Positions 9,375 through 21,184 of a DNA stretch of 64,000 nucleotides are shown one piece after another. Under the pieces are notes generated by a model. It was not told the DNA's origin, searched no databases, and saw nothing but the letters and a program-made list of their open reading frames with translations. Positions within the stretch are counted from its first letter, which is position 1. Each line of letters begins with the position of its first letter. The position numbers were made by a program, and so were the translations under genes. The DNA is taken from NCBI GenBank assembly GCA_011317545.1, contig WUJK01000003.1:4216001-4280000 (forward strand), given 5' to 3'. The DNA is from Coniella vitis (Eukaryota; Ascomycota; Sordariomycetes; Diaporthales; Schizoparmaceae).

Positions 9375-10406
9375 ATGAAGCACCAGCTCATCTACGGCAC
9401 AGCCTGGAAAAGAGACGACACCGCATCCTATGTCCTCGCGGCGATCCGCGCGGGCTTTCGCGCCTTTGACACGGCCTGTCAGCCCAAACACTACCGAGAA
9501 GAGCTGGTGGGGGAGGGGATTCGACGGGCGTTTGAGGAGGGCGTCTTGACGGACCGCGAGGAGGTTTGGGTGAGCTTTTACATGCTTACTACTATCTTTC
9601 TACAGCTGCTACTTGTCCTTTTTTTTTATTGTTGTTCTTTGGCTTGTGAGAACTGATATTAGGACCGCAAGATCCAAACCAAATTCACTCGTCCCTCGGC
9701 ACACGATCCAGACAATTGTCCGTATGACCTGAATGCATCCATCGAGGAACAGGTGCACCAATCAGTGCAAACATCGCTTGCCAACCTACGCCACCGCCGC
9801 AGCAACAGCAGCAACAGCAGCAATGCCGACCCAGTCTACCTAGACGCGCTCCTCCTGCACTCGCCGTACCCCGACGTCGACGACACGCTGCGCGCGTGGC
9901 GCGCCCTGTCGCGCTACGTGCCCGACCGCGTGCGCGCGCTGGGGGTATGCAACATCTCGCAGGGGAACCTCGCGCGCCTCTACGAAGCGGCCGACGCGCG
10001 CGTCAAGCCGGCGATTGTGCAAAACAGGTTCCACGCGGAAACAGGGTGGGAGATCAGCCAGCGACGGTTCTGCGCGGAGCGGGGGATCTGCTGGCAGGCG
10101 CACAAGGTCCTGAAGCAAAAGGAGGAGATGCTTGCGTCTGAGGTGGTCGGTGAGGTCGTTGCTGTTGCTGTTGATGTTGGTGGTGGTGGTGGTGGGATAG
10201 GCTTCAGTCGTCAGGTTGCAGTCTATTTGCTTGTGTTGAGTCTGGGCGGCGAGATGGCGGTGCTGAACGGGACAAAGAACGAGGAGCACATGCGGGAGGA
10301 CGTGGAGGCGCTGGCGAGGTTCAGGGCGTGGAGGGCCGAGGACGGGAATGAGAGGCGGTGGGACGAGTTGGTGGGGCGGTTCAAGGAGTTGATTGGGCAG
10401 AGTTGA
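9375..10406 (+). CDS. Aldo-keto reductase
   Basis: Exon 1 (9375-9569) and exon 2 (from 9663 or 9672 to 10406) give 312 or 309 residues of a TIM-barrel aldo-keto reductase, which reduces carbonyls with NADPH. The catalytic tetrad is complete: Asp32 in RAFDTA, Tyr40 in PKHYRE, Lys in IQTKFT just after the intron, and His in LLLHSP about 60 residues further on. The cofactor-side segment near the C-terminus (AVLNGTKNEEHMREDV) also fits. The intron has two possible acceptors nine bases apart: TAG at 9662 adds Asp-Arg-Lys, while AAG at 9671 gives the family-like join EEVW-IQTKFT. Ser/Asn and Gly-Val runs in loops are lineage-specific insertions. The substrate is not predictable. Confidence 0.85.
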
Positions 10407-11043
10407 GTCCTTCTCTTTTGTGATTCATCTGGCTTCCGCTGAAGCCTGGCAGAGATGCCATCGTTGTGAATAACCTCAACGCGCGAAGTGCAGAGAACCA
10501 ATGGCGTCGTTTGCGCGGGTGCTGACGTGATGGGCGAGGCGGCCCGAGCCACCGGCGCCGATTCTCGGGGGCTGCCACGCCCTTTGGGGCACCTAGCAGC
10601 CTAGGTACTTCGGGGATCGGGCCCCTTGTCGGCCGGGCTGGCCGGGTTGGTCGGGCTGACTCGGGCTGACTCGGGCTGACGATGACTGCCAATCTTACTT
10701 TGGCACTTTGTTAAAGTTGCTTGGACCAGCAGAGAAACTTTCTTTCGCCTTGTGGCCGTGCTATCACTTTGCACAAGCAGTCTGGCAAAATATGGCAATT
10801 GTTTTTCCGCCGAGTGGATCCCGAAGCCCCTGATCCATCGATGAGTCTGGATTTCCGAGCCTCGTTCCTATTACTATTCTTTTTCTTTCTTCTTTTCCTT
10901 TGCGCCGGCGACACTGTCCGATCCTTTTTTTCCAACGACAGACATCTTCGTGTCACTCAGTACCCAAGAAAAGACAAGGACGAAGGAAACAGAAAAGAAA
11001 GGCAACAAACAGGAGGTGCCACTTCAAACCCAGCCCGCAAAGA
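10407..11043. other. Intergenic spacer and promoter of the DUF1275 gene
   Basis: Contains the threefold decamer repeat at 10651-10680, a CTAGGTAC-type palindrome near 10600-10615, and a T/C-rich stretch before the next gene. No coding signal. Confidence 0.5.
10651..10680. repeat. Decamer tandem repeat, three exact copies
   Basis: TCGGGCTGAC is repeated three times without change, preceded by related GGCCGGGCTG-type sequence. It is about 360 bases upstream of the DUF1275 start; a regulatory role is possible but unproved. Confidence 0.95.
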
Positions 11044-11171
11044 ATGGAATCATCTCCTCTGGCACCCCAGCAGACCGCAAAGGAACCACCCATGGCCCCA
11101 GCAGGAGGCGTCCCCAGCGCGGGGGCGTCCTCGTCCGACTCGCCCACCGTTCTCGCGGACCCAACACCCAC

Positions 11172-11207
<36 letters not shown>

Positions 11208-11997
11208 GGGCTTCCTCTCGACGCTGCGCGACGACGTCGACCCGGCGCGCACCGATGTCCCCGTCATCGCCTGCTGCTTCGTCTCGGGCCTCTGCGACAG
11301 CGTGGCCTTCAACGCCAGCAACGTCTTTGTGAGCATGCAGACGGGCAACACCATCTTCCTCGCCCTCGGCACCGCGCACCTCCCCTACGGCTCGTCGACC
11401 CTCTGGCTCAAGGCCCTCGTCTCCATCGCCGCCTTCTGGCTCGGCTGCTTCTCCTTTGGCCAGACGCGCCGCATCGGCAACAAGCGCAAGGGCACCCTCG
11501 CGCTCTCCTTCCTCGTCCAGTCCCTGCTCATCCTGCTCTCCGCCGCCGTCGCCCAGAGCCGCGCCGTGCCCGCCTTCGCCCTGTCCTCGCTCGGCACCGC
11601 CGCCAGCGAGCGGCTCCTCAAGAGCTACGCGACCAGCGCCATGTCCATGCTGCCCCTCGCCCTCCTCGCCTTCCAGTTCGGCGGCCAGATCGTCACGAGC
11701 CGCGTCCTGGGGCTCAACGAGGTGCCCACCAACGTGCTCACCTCGCTGTACTGCGACCTGCTCTCGGACCCGCTGCTGTTTGCGCCCGCGCGCGCCAACG
11801 TCAAGCGCAACCGCCGCGTCGTTGCCGTTCTGCTGATGATGGCGGGCGCGATTCTCGGCGCGTGGCTGCAGCGCTCGCGCGCCGGCATGCCGACCGCGCT
11901 GTGGATTGCGGGCGCCGTCAAGATGGTGATTGCCGCGGGGTGGCTGACGTGGAAGACCAAGCCGAAGCCTGTCGGGGAGAAGGGGTCTACGGTGTAG
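11044..11997 (+). CDS. DUF1275 (YoaK-type) membrane protein
   Basis: A single exon of 317 residues from an ATG at 11044. The N-terminus (residues 1-60) is Pro/Ser-rich and carries eleven consecutive glutamines at residues 44-54. From about residue 75 onward come roughly six membrane helices with the DUF1275 hallmarks: a first helix with CFVSGLCDSVAF, the motif FVSMQTGNTIFLALG, and later QIVTSRVLGLNEVPTNVLTSLYCDLLSDP. The family is widespread in bacteria and fungi and has no settled function; transport is often guessed. An upstream in-frame extension exists but lacks an ATG context and looks non-coding. The gene is convergent with the lactate dehydrogenase gene. Confidence 0.9.
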
Positions 11998-12766
11998 TCT
12001 GTCTTTTTTCTGTCTTCAAAAGACAAAGATGATTTGACGTGGTCACTGCGAGAAAAAGCGTTGACGCCGTGCTTGGCACGTCTTTCGCTGTGGTTATGGA
12101 GAAAGCGGCCGTGGAAGAAGAAGACCAGAACAAGGGACTCCACATGTTATCAGGAAACACGTAAATAGATGGGTTGGAATAAAAGGAGGGCTACCAAGGT
12201 TTTGTTGGTTACTTTTGCACATAGACGCCAAAGATACCCCGTTCATAATATCATATACATATCATTCTGATGGTGGTGTCTGTTTTGGCTTGTCACGTTA
12301 GCAGATGATTGGACGAGCAATGCAAGCCGCCGATCAAGGAACATTGTATTATACGAAAGCCCAGGAATTATATATCTCAAGATGTGGAGTAGTGAATACG
12401 GGCTGCTGTACCGGCAATATAAGACCCTAGACGGGTCTTGTAGATATGGACGGTCATCGACAGCTTTTCTTTCCTACACCAAAAGATGTCGATATAAATA
12501 GCAAACCAGACACTACAACCGAGCCAGTTTCACGACATGTATGGGACTCTTGAATATTTCCATCATCTATCATCATCCCTGCGTAGATACATAGTAGCCA
12601 ACCAAGTTGGACCAAACAAATATTTGCTGCATACAAGACCGACACAAGTGGCGGAATATCCAATGTCCTCTTGCAGTATATATATATATATACGAGACCC
12701 ATTTATACCATAACCTAAATTGATGGCGCTCTTTTTCGGGTATGATATTTGCTGTATTCGTCACAA
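11998..12766. other. Convergent 3' spacer
   Basis: Lies between the 3' ends of the DUF1275 and lactate dehydrogenase genes. AT-rich, with one TACATAGTA at 12588-12596 and a short AT run near 12680. No gene is seen. Confidence 0.5.
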
Positions 12767-14613
12767 TTACAACTTTGGCTTCATCAGCGCTGCCTTGTCC
12801 CATAGACCTGTCTGGTCCAGATTCGACTCTCCATCGTAGATATCCCGCTCGACCATGCGAGTATTTACCTGGAGCACACGATTAGTTAACCGATTGATTA
12901 CTGGCAGAAAAGCAAAAGCGAGATCAAAAAGGGTATGCAAGATGGAGAAAGAAAAAAAAAAACCGTACAAATCGTGGACCCAGCTGGTCTATACTGGCCG
13001 CTCCCAACAGCCGCATACACGTCTCAATCTCAGCCTGCAATACTATTCGAATGTCAGCATTGGATAATCAGATCCTCGCATCACAATACTCACTCTCATA
13101 TGTCCTGTACACTCCTCTCCATCCACCCGCACCGAGTCCCCAAAGCGGCGGCCTCCCAATGCCCACCGCCTTGGCACCCAAGCACAGCGCCTTGACAACA
13201 TCTGTGCCCCTCCTCACACCACCATCCACCCAGATCTCGATATCGTTAAACACCTCAGGGCAGTACTTTCTGCACTCCAGCAGCGTGTGGATAGCAGGCG
13301 GGGCCGTATCGAGCGCGCGTCCGCCGTGGTTCGACAAGAGCACCGCCTTGACCGTCCCCGGGTTCTCCCGCGCATACCGCGCTGCCAGATACACATCCTC
13401 GTGCGTCTGCAGGCCCTTGAGCACGACGGGCATGTCCGGCGCGTGCTGTTTCAGCCAGGGCAGCGTGGTCTTCCAGGTGAGGTCTGCCGCTGTGCCTGCA
13501 AAGAGTGCCTGTCCCACACCGCCGCCCTCCTTCTTGCCGCCAATGGCAGGGTAATCGACCTTGCTTTCTGCCGGGGCGCCCGCGGCTTCGAGCCCTGCCT
13601 TTTCGTCCATCTCGCGCTTCCCCGGCACCGGGGCGTCGAGAGTCAAGACGATGAACTTGTAGAAGTTGCGCAGCTTGTTGATGCGCGCCAGCATCGCCTC
13701 GCTCTTTGCCCTGTCGTTTTGCACGTAGAGCTGCCATCCAAAGACCTGGCCTTCTTGTGCGTCCGCGACGATTTGTTCCGGGGTCATGCTCGCGTTGTTA
13801 CTGACAATCTGGCATGCGCCAAAGTGGCCTGCGGCTTTGGCGATGCCTGCTTCGCCGTCGGGGTGCGCCAGGCGGGCCATGGCGGCGGGGCAGACGAAGA
13901 CCGGGGTGCGGACGCCGAACTGGCCGAGGAGGGAGGTGGATGTGTCGCATTGGACGCAGTCGACAAAGACGCGGGGCCGCAGGAGGATGGGGCGGTACAC
14001 GGCGTTGTTGTAGAATTTGGAAAAGAGGTCGTCCGAGGCTGAGTCGTAGTAGGCGCGGCACTTGTTGGAGACGAGCTTCTTGGCAACGTCGGCGATTTCG
14101 TCGAGGTTGAGGAGGTGGTCGAGCGGCGGAGGGGTGAATTTCTGGGGGGCGGTTACGGAGGAAGAAGGAGAAGAAGACGGCGAGGTTGAAGCATCTTGTT
14201 GTCGTGGCTGTTGAGAGCCCACGGCTGAATGGGCTCTGGCAAGGCTGTCTGCGTTGACACGGCCCAGTCTCGCTTCAGGGGCGAGGTTCTCCTCGAGTGT
14301 GCCCGACGGGTGGATGGGATCGTACTCCTCGGTGGCGTCTTTACCGGCGAGCTTGAGGATGATCTTGGCGCCGCCCGGGTGCTCGTTGAGGAAGTCGGTC
14401 ACGTCGTAGACATTGCCGTAGAGGACGACCCAGCAGCTATCGCGCGAGGCATGTTTGGCGACTGTGGGCAACAAAAGAAAAAAGCGCAGCCGAGAGTTAG
14501 CCGGGTTGTCTTGTTCGTCCTCAAGGTCGAGGGTGAGGGTATCGTGGGAACTTGGGACGGAAGCGAGCAAGCAGACTGGACGTACCTTCGTCGATGGAGA
14601 ATTCCTTGGCCAT
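12767..14613 (-). CDS. L-lactate dehydrogenase (cytochrome b2 type)
   Basis: Four exons (14586-14613, 13094-14461, 12969-13042, 12767-12868) join in matching phases to 523 residues. Residues 1-90 are a cytochrome b5-type heme domain with the HPGG heme ligand His37 and the second ligand His60. The rest is an FMN-dependent alpha-hydroxy-acid dehydrogenase barrel: AYYDSASDD, LYVQNDR (active-site Tyr), LTLDAP, VLKGLQT (Lys) and SNHGGR (catalytic His and Arg). The family oxidises L-lactate to pyruvate and passes electrons to cytochrome c. The correct third-exon join uses a TAG acceptor giving TYEILQAEIETCMRLLG. The protein begins directly at the b5 domain, without the long presequence that takes yeast Cyb2 to the intermembrane space, so its location may differ. 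Confidence 0.92.
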
Positions 14614-16223
14614 AACGGATCAATCAATGTGATGCTCGACAAGACGACAGGCAAGAAAGCAGGGAGCAATGCAACGAACGTACAGGAAGCGAAGCGGAAG
14701 AGGAACAGGAAAAAAAGAGGGAGTCAGGGCGGAGGATAGTAATAAAGCAACGACAGCATCATGGCGATGACGGCGAAGCTGGCCCACTCTGCAGCAAAGT
14801 CCCAAAGGCAGCCCACTGTAGGCCGCTGTAAGCCACTATCAACCATGCGCTGTTGGCCTAGCAGCCCTGGCTGAGCGCCCCAGACGGTTACTTTGTAGCG
14901 GGTTGACCCTGGGACGCACCCCACTCAACCCCGCGTTCTCTGGCAATCCTCGGCGAGCCTGACCCCCTCTGGGTAACTGACAGCGCTGGAAGAGCCCCAC
15001 CTTTCCCCAGAAGCGTTGCCCTCGGCCTGCCACAGGCTTGCTCGGCAGGCGATGACCAACTGAGACGCCGCCATTCGCTCAATCAATGGGCCGAATCGCC
15101 GTGAGCCTTATGTAAGCGGCTGGCGACTTGTGTCATGGCCTCCAACGTCTGAATTTTGGTGGACGCCTGCTTTGCCCAACTGGCTTTTATATTTGTGATT
15201 TTGGACAGAGCATGTGAATCAAGACGTTGGAAATTGCTATAAGACCCTTGATTGCAGACTTGCGGTCCGTTAGAATCAATATCTCCCAAAGCAGCAATGG
15301 CCCTGGGTATAATAAATATTCTGCAACCGCCTGCAGCGACATTCTTGTTTTGTTTTTGTTTTTTTTGCCATAGTAAGGATGCACTTTACATTCTGCTTGA
15401 CTAAAGACGTTTCACAATCCCTTTACTGCCTTTACTTTTGTGCATTGTATTGCTCCAATGCGCGCGCGCCATTGCGCACACTTGCCACCCTCACCGGCTT
15501 GTCTTCCGGTGCCGGGAGGACAAGACAACGGGCCGGTCCAAGGGGAGTCATCGGAGCACTAGCGGGACATACCGATACATACACGGAACGAACTCCTGAC
15601 GAAGATACCATGTATTGGTAGCTAGCAGAATTGCAAAGCTGCAGTGGAGCAGTGCCATATACATAGTACTTCTATATAGTAGACGGATTGGTATTACCAT
15701 GATATAACAGGAGTATCCAAGTACGAATGGTGTGAGGCGAGCAAACCAAATGCCGCTGATAAGACGGATCACGGTCAAATCCCGTATACATGGCGGTACT
15801 TGGTACTATCACAAGTCAGCAGTGTGCCTAAACCCGCGTGGACTTGCCTCTTACGGTAGTGCTGTCTGGAACTAAATCGACTACACACGTTGCCCTCTCT
15901 TCGTCAGTCATTCACTGGCAGCCTTGAGTCACTCTCATACCTTGGGCACTTTGGCGACAGACGGCCGCAGAGCGATAACCATCCTCAAGACTGTGTCCCG
16001 CGGGCTCCAGCTGGTGGCATAGAGAGAAGGGAAGAGCCTATAAAGTATATAACCTCCAAGGCCCAAGCATCGTACTCGACCAAGATCACCCAACCACCAA
16101 AGCAAAAACCACTTCTCAGCTCTCGGCACACTTGGTTTTGACATTGAAAGGCATTCCTTGATCTGGCATCATCCACCCACTCAACCTCTTTTTTCTTACG
16201 CACTCACGCACTCACCACTCACC
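14614..16223. other. Divergent intergenic region
   Basis: 1.6 kb between the divergent lactate dehydrogenase and split-barrel genes. It holds one TACATAGTA at 15660-15668 and a TATA element near the right end. No coding signal. Confidence 0.5.
16039..16044 (+). promoter_or_regulatory. TATA box candidate for the split-barrel gene
   Basis: TATAAA, about 180 bases before the ATG at 16224, followed by a CA-rich leader that reads like a fungal 5' untranslated region. Confidence 0.35.
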
Positions 16224-17173
16224 ATGGCCGACCAACAAGTCTACCCCAAGACGGCCCAGTCTGCCATCAACAGACACAAGGAGCGAGGTAATCTTCTCTT
16301 CTCCCCGGCAACTCTCCCAAGGCAACTCCAGTCTCACTGCCTCAGCCATGACCTTCATCCAGCTAACCATCCCACCCGCAACCACCACCAGGCCACTACG
16401 ACCACGAAACAGTCCACGCCATCTTCAACAGCGTCCCCGTCGCCCACGTCTCCTTTGTCCCAGACCCTTCCAACCCCGTGCCCGTGGTCCTCCCCATGAT
16501 CGCCCGCATCGGCACTTTCCCGGGCGATGACGAGCCGGCCGTCTACGTCCACGGCTACGTCTCGGCGCGCATGTTCCGCCCCACCACCGGCCGCCCGCCC
16601 TCAGACTCGGCCTCCGAGGACCACGACCCCGGCTTCCCCGTCTGCATCGCCGCCACCAAAATCGACAACTTTGTCCTCGCCCTCACCCCCTTCAACCACA
16701 GCTACGACTACCGCTCCGCCATTGTCCACGGCACCGCCACCCTCCTGCAGCCGGGCACCAAAGCCGACCCGCAGAACCGCGACGAGCTGCTCTGGGCCAT
16801 GAAGCTGATGACCGACGTCGTCACGCCCGGGAGATGGGACAACACCCGTGTGCCGCCCGACGAGGGCGAGATTGCCTCGACGCGCATCTTGAAGGTCAAG
16901 ATTGAGAGCGCCAGTGCCAAGGTGCGGGATTCGGGCGTCAAGGATGATGCCAAGGACTTGAAGAACCCGGAGACGGTGGGCAGGGTGTGGACGGGCGTGA
17001 TTCCGTATCTGGAGACGCTGGGTGCGCCGGTCGCAAGTGAGACCAATCAGGTAGTCGCGGTGCCGGCGTATATCACGGACCATGTCAAGGCGCACAATGA
17101 CAAGGCTAGGGCGGGCAAGGAGGGAGGAGATGGTGGGCTGGTGTCCAAGGTGAAGATGTTGTTTGGACAATGA
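16224..17173 (+). CDS. FMN-binding split-barrel protein (pyridoxamine phosphate oxidase-like)
   Basis: Exon 1 (16224-16287) and exon 2 (16392-17173) join in phase 1 to 281 residues. The junction restores the family's opening motif, RHKERGHYDHETVHAIF. It is followed by strands such as VAHVSFV, VLPMIARIG and VYVHGYVSARM, and later VHGTATLL, as in the flavin-nucleotide-binding branch of the pyridoxamine 5'-phosphate oxidase superfamily, which includes NimA-like nitroimidazole reductases. Members bind FMN as dimers; many fungal copies have no known substrate. No signal peptide or membrane helix is seen, so a cytosolic location is inferred. It is convergent with the epimerase-like gene 248 bases away. 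Confidence 0.82.
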
Positions 17174-17421
17174 CCGGGTGATTTGTGCAAAGTCTTTTTT
17201 TGTTTTGACATTTTACGGATTTTTGATTGCGTTACAATATCAGCATCTCCAATTATTGATTCATCCGCCCCGTTTTGTGGTGACTGTTGTGATAAATGGT
17301 ACCAGATCTCCGCGAGGCTTATGAGATGAGTAATCAACCCATCGATGCTTTGGTATTCTCACAAGGATGCCAGGCTTACAAGTTGTACCATATCCCATCC
17401 TGCTTACATGCAGTAGCAACA

Positions 17422-18580
17422 TCACTCCATATTCTTCTTGATAAATCCCTCCAACTCCTTGCCATTTACAATGCTGTCCACCACTCCCTTAGCCTTGAAC
17501 TCGAAGCCCAGGCTCTTGACAAAGCTGCGATAGAATTCTCTGTTAGCAAAACAATCACTCATCCAGATAAGTATCAACAGCAAAGGACAAAACTTACTCT
17601 GGACTCGTATAACTGTTCTCTTTGCCCCAAACCAAGTACCCAAAACACTCACTATACCCATTCTCCTTACCGCCCATAAACTCCTGAAACTCCTCCTTGG
17701 TCTTCAACACAATCGGCTGTCCGCCATTCTTCTTGGCAGCAGGGTGTCCCAGCCGCTTAATCTCCCCCGCAACGGCATCAAAATGCTCCTTCCACAAGAA
17801 CGGCTTCGGCTCAGCTGGAAAGACATAATGCGTCCGCTTTTCATCGCCCGGCTCCACGCTTTCGAGATACTTGAGGACAAGCACATACTGCTCAACGAGA
17901 TCATGCACCCACACACAGTTCCACGCGCCATCGTGGCCCTCGGGTAGCACCGCCAGCCCCTTCTCCATCATGTACTCCGCCACCATGGGCGTCTGGATGG
18001 AAATCTTGTTCCACGGCTCGGCACCCACACCGTAAATCAGCGGCGGCATCATGATGCACGTCACGACATTGTGCGCCTTCTCGGCCGCCGGATTGGCCAG
18101 TTCCTTGCGCAGTTTGCCGTCCACGTGCCTGTGGTACGCATCAGGCTGGATCCGCTGCTCGAGCTGCTCATCGCTCATGTGAAGGTCCGACAGGGTGCGT
18201 TCGACAATGGACTTGCCGCTCATGCCCTTGGCCGAGTGCACCAGCTCGTCGTTGCCGCTGAGCTGGATGTAGATGGCGCGGCGGGGGTGGTCCGCGGGCC
18301 GGGCGAGCAGAGCCTCGAGGATGGCCGAGGTGCCGTGTGCGTCGTCTGCGGAGGCGCAGTGCAGGACAATGTCGGACTTGGCGACCCATTCTTTGATGAG
18401 CGAGGTGTCCTTGACGGTGCCGCGGACGGGGGTGATGCCGAGGCTTTGGAGTTCCTGGGCCTGGTCGTCGCGGCGGGTGAGGGCGTGCAGGGAGAGGTCG
18501 GGGCGGACTTGTTTGAGCTTGACGAGGAGAGAGCCGCCGACGAGGCCGGGGCCGATGAGGAAGAGGGTCTTCTGGGCCAT
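17422..18580 (-). CDS. NAD(P)-binding epimerase/dehydratase-like protein
   Basis: Two exons (17598-18580 and 17422-17539) joined at a GTAAGT donor and a CTAACAG acceptor in phase 2 give 366 residues. The N-terminus has a Rossmann nucleotide loop (LIGPGLVGGSL, glycines 10, 12 and 15), then DIVLHCAS, YIQLSGND and a mid-protein segment MMPPLIYGVG as in atypical extended short-chain dehydrogenases. The usual YxxxK catalytic pair is not obvious, so it may be an NmrA-like sensor or a specialised reductase. The short second exon completes a C-terminal helix (FYRSFVKSLGFEFKAKG). The family is common in filamentous fungi without a defined substrate. Confidence 0.8.
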
Positions 18581-20096
18581 GCTTGTTGTTGTTGTTATTG
18601 CTGTTTCGGCGGGTGGTGATTGAACGGGAGAGAAGAAGAGGGGATGGGTCTGGCTACGAGTGGAAGAAGCACAAGGAAACTTGGAGGTATCGTGACTGAA
18701 GCTGTTCAGAGATGGAAAGGAAGGAACCAGAGCTGCAACTTCCGTGCTTATAATTGAGGTAATGCAGTGTTGTCTGTGGATCTTGCTTCCTTCGCGGTTG
18801 CTAGTATTACTAATGATCGGGTCTGGGACGGCGCTATTGCATCGTAGTTGGCCCGAGTCGGTGATAAATCGAAGCAAATGGACTGTCCAAGCTGGCCATA
18901 CTGAATAATTACATCATTGTGACAATTGAAAATACTGCAGCTCTCACTTCGTCTTGTCACAAATAACATCAACACCCAGAACTTTAACATGCCACTACGG
19001 GGTAACTTTGTTATCCAAGCGTGCTATGTTTAATCAGCGTAACAGAAATCTTGAGATTTACACATATGCTTTATTCAGCTGGGTCCTTTCGAAATTGTCG
19101 TCGGGATTTAGCATTTATTAGTGCCGATACTACGCCTTGTCTTGGGGATGCAAGTACTTTCTGCTGGCGGTGTGCGTGTTTCTGTAGTCCTAGTAAGTAC
19201 TGCGCCTTATCAGATGAAGATCTGCCAATGGATGGATTGGAAAGCAAGTCCATAAGAGACAGATGGCTGTATCGCGAAATAAAACAAGCAGCACAATGCT
19301 GACCGTATGTCAAATTTTGATACGTGTCAGCATATACTATGTAATGCTTACTATGTATTAGGTAGACTTGCCATGGGCTTTGTAATTGCTGATTGGACGC
19401 ATAGCGATATCGGAAAGTACATGGTAATCCTCGATGCCCATTGTGGCCATTACAGGCGACTGCCCCTGCATCACAGCCAACTTAGATATTCTGGCTGGCT
19501 TAATGCTCTTGATTGAAGCCCACGGGTATTTTATAGGTTTGATCCATTTTCCAATGCGGAACCGACAAAAGGCACGTAAGACCAAAAGCCTTTATATCAG
19601 CAACATATCCTAGACTTTGGCCAGTTGACTGCTGTCACATGCTGTAAAGTACCTGGCTACATAGTCAGATTGTACAGGCGGTTTTCCAAGCTGACCAGGC
19701 CCCACTATTTCAAAGTTCCACCCCGCACTACTCCACACTATGGGACCCCTTGTAACTCTCTCTTATCGTACCCCCTCCTCCCCTATCTGTCCCGCGCGCT
19801 GCGTCATGTCGATGCGCCAAAACCCCCAAGGCCTGGGGGGTTTCGTTTGCGGCTCTGATCTACTGCCACTAACCGCCACGCTGCCACGCCATCACCAACA
19901 ACATACAGTAACCTCACTTTTGGCTTATTTCAAGCAACCCAGACAGTCGACATTCCCTACCGCCCCCTATTCGACGACGCGCAACTCAAAACACCTAACC
20001 CTACCCTACAGCTCCTAAGCCAACCACCACCAATCTCAACACAAGAGCCGCGACGACAAGACCAATAAATAAGAACAAAAACAAAAACCACCAACA
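18581..20096. other. Divergent intergenic region
   Basis: 1.5 kb between divergent genes. Two TACTATGTA copies lie 14 bases apart (19335-19343 and 19349-19357). A run CTAACCCTACCCTACAG near 19997 is not telomeric. No gene is seen. Confidence 0.5.
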
Positions 20097-21184
20097 ATGT
20101 CCAAACGCTCCCTCCGCATCCTCTGCGTCGGCGACGCCCTCACTGAAGGGTTGACCACCACCACTACCGGCAGTCCCGACGAACCAACCAGCACCACCAC
20201 GTACCATCCCTACACGACCGCCCTCACCTCGGTCCTCTCGCGCGCCTTTCCCGCGCTCACCATCGACGCACACATCGAAGCCCAAGCAGGCGACGTTGTC
20301 TACGGATCCGCATCGCGGTTCCTACAGCGCATCGAACCTATTTTCTTGACGCGCGGGGGCGGCACGCCGTATGATTGGACGGTGGTGCTTGCGGGGATGC
20401 ACGATGTCGTTGCTGCGTCGCGGGTGGGGGCGGGTGACGCGGAGGCAGAGCAGGATGGGAAAGAGAATCAAGGGGAGGAAGACGAGAGTGTGGATGGCGT
20501 GGATGGTGGTGTAAACGGCGGCCACGACGTGCCACCCCAAAGCTGCGCAGAAGCACAAGCACACAACATCTTTTCTGCCCTGCGCCGCGTCTGGGCTGTC
20601 CCGCTGAGCAAAGGCGGGCGCGTTCTCGCCTGTACGGTTCTCGAAACGGATGCGGGCGGGGATCCTGAGGGCACCCAAACTGCCACGAGGAATGCGTTGA
20701 ATGCGCTGATCAGGAGCCATCGACAGGAGAATTTGTATGTGTTTTGCAACCCGTTGACTCTTCCCCCTTTCCCGGTCTTCAACGCTGGGGTCAATAAGGT
20801 ATTACAAAAAAAAAAGGTGATAGGGAAATTGGATGAGTGAAAATGATTTGCTGACTCCAACGGGACCACAGCCACGTGTTTGACAGCCACGCCGCAGTGC
20901 CCTATGCGACAATGCACCCGGAAGAGCGCAAGAGATACTGGTCCAAAGACGGGATGTATCTCACGGCCGAAGGCTACGATATGCTTGGAGTCAAGATCGC
21001 CGCCTCGCTTATTTCGCTCATTATGCCGCTGGGAAGACTCCAGGATCGTCCCAAACAGCAGCAGGCACGGCCAAAGCATAGGGCTGGATTCAAGGATGAC
21101 GATCTTGCTTTCGAGGAGGAGACTGGGAGTGACTCGTTGTTGGAGCAGGGGTATTATATTGTCAGGAGGAAGGATTTGGAGTGA
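20097..21184 (+). CDS. SGNH-hydrolase-fold protein lacking the catalytic residues (probable pseudoenzyme)
   Basis: Exons 20097-20734 and 20872-21184 join in phase 2 through a GTATGT donor to 316 residues. The junction gives NFHVFDSHAAVPYATM, matching active fungal SGNH (GDSL) esterases in this segment. The family's four blocks are recognisable but altered. Block I reads GDALTEG, with Ala14 where the nucleophilic Ser belongs; block III reads AGMHD, with His102 for the oxyanion Asn; block V reads DGMYLTAEGYD, with Tyr242 in place of the catalytic His. The block II glycine (AQAGD) remains. SGNH proteins normally hydrolyse esters using Ser and His, so this copy should be inactive and may bind a ligand or partner. 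An acidic insertion lies around residues 110-145. No signal peptide is seen. Confidence 0.8.

Noticed and set aside
10950..12032. 360-codon plus-strand frame overlapping the DUF1275 gene
   Set aside because: Arg/His/Pro-rich frame shift of the true gene, whose own frame has clear membrane helices and DUF1275 motifs.
19990..20015. CTAACCCTACCC sequence resembling telomere repeat
   Set aside because: Only one imperfect unit, placed internally just before the SGNH-fold gene; not an array.
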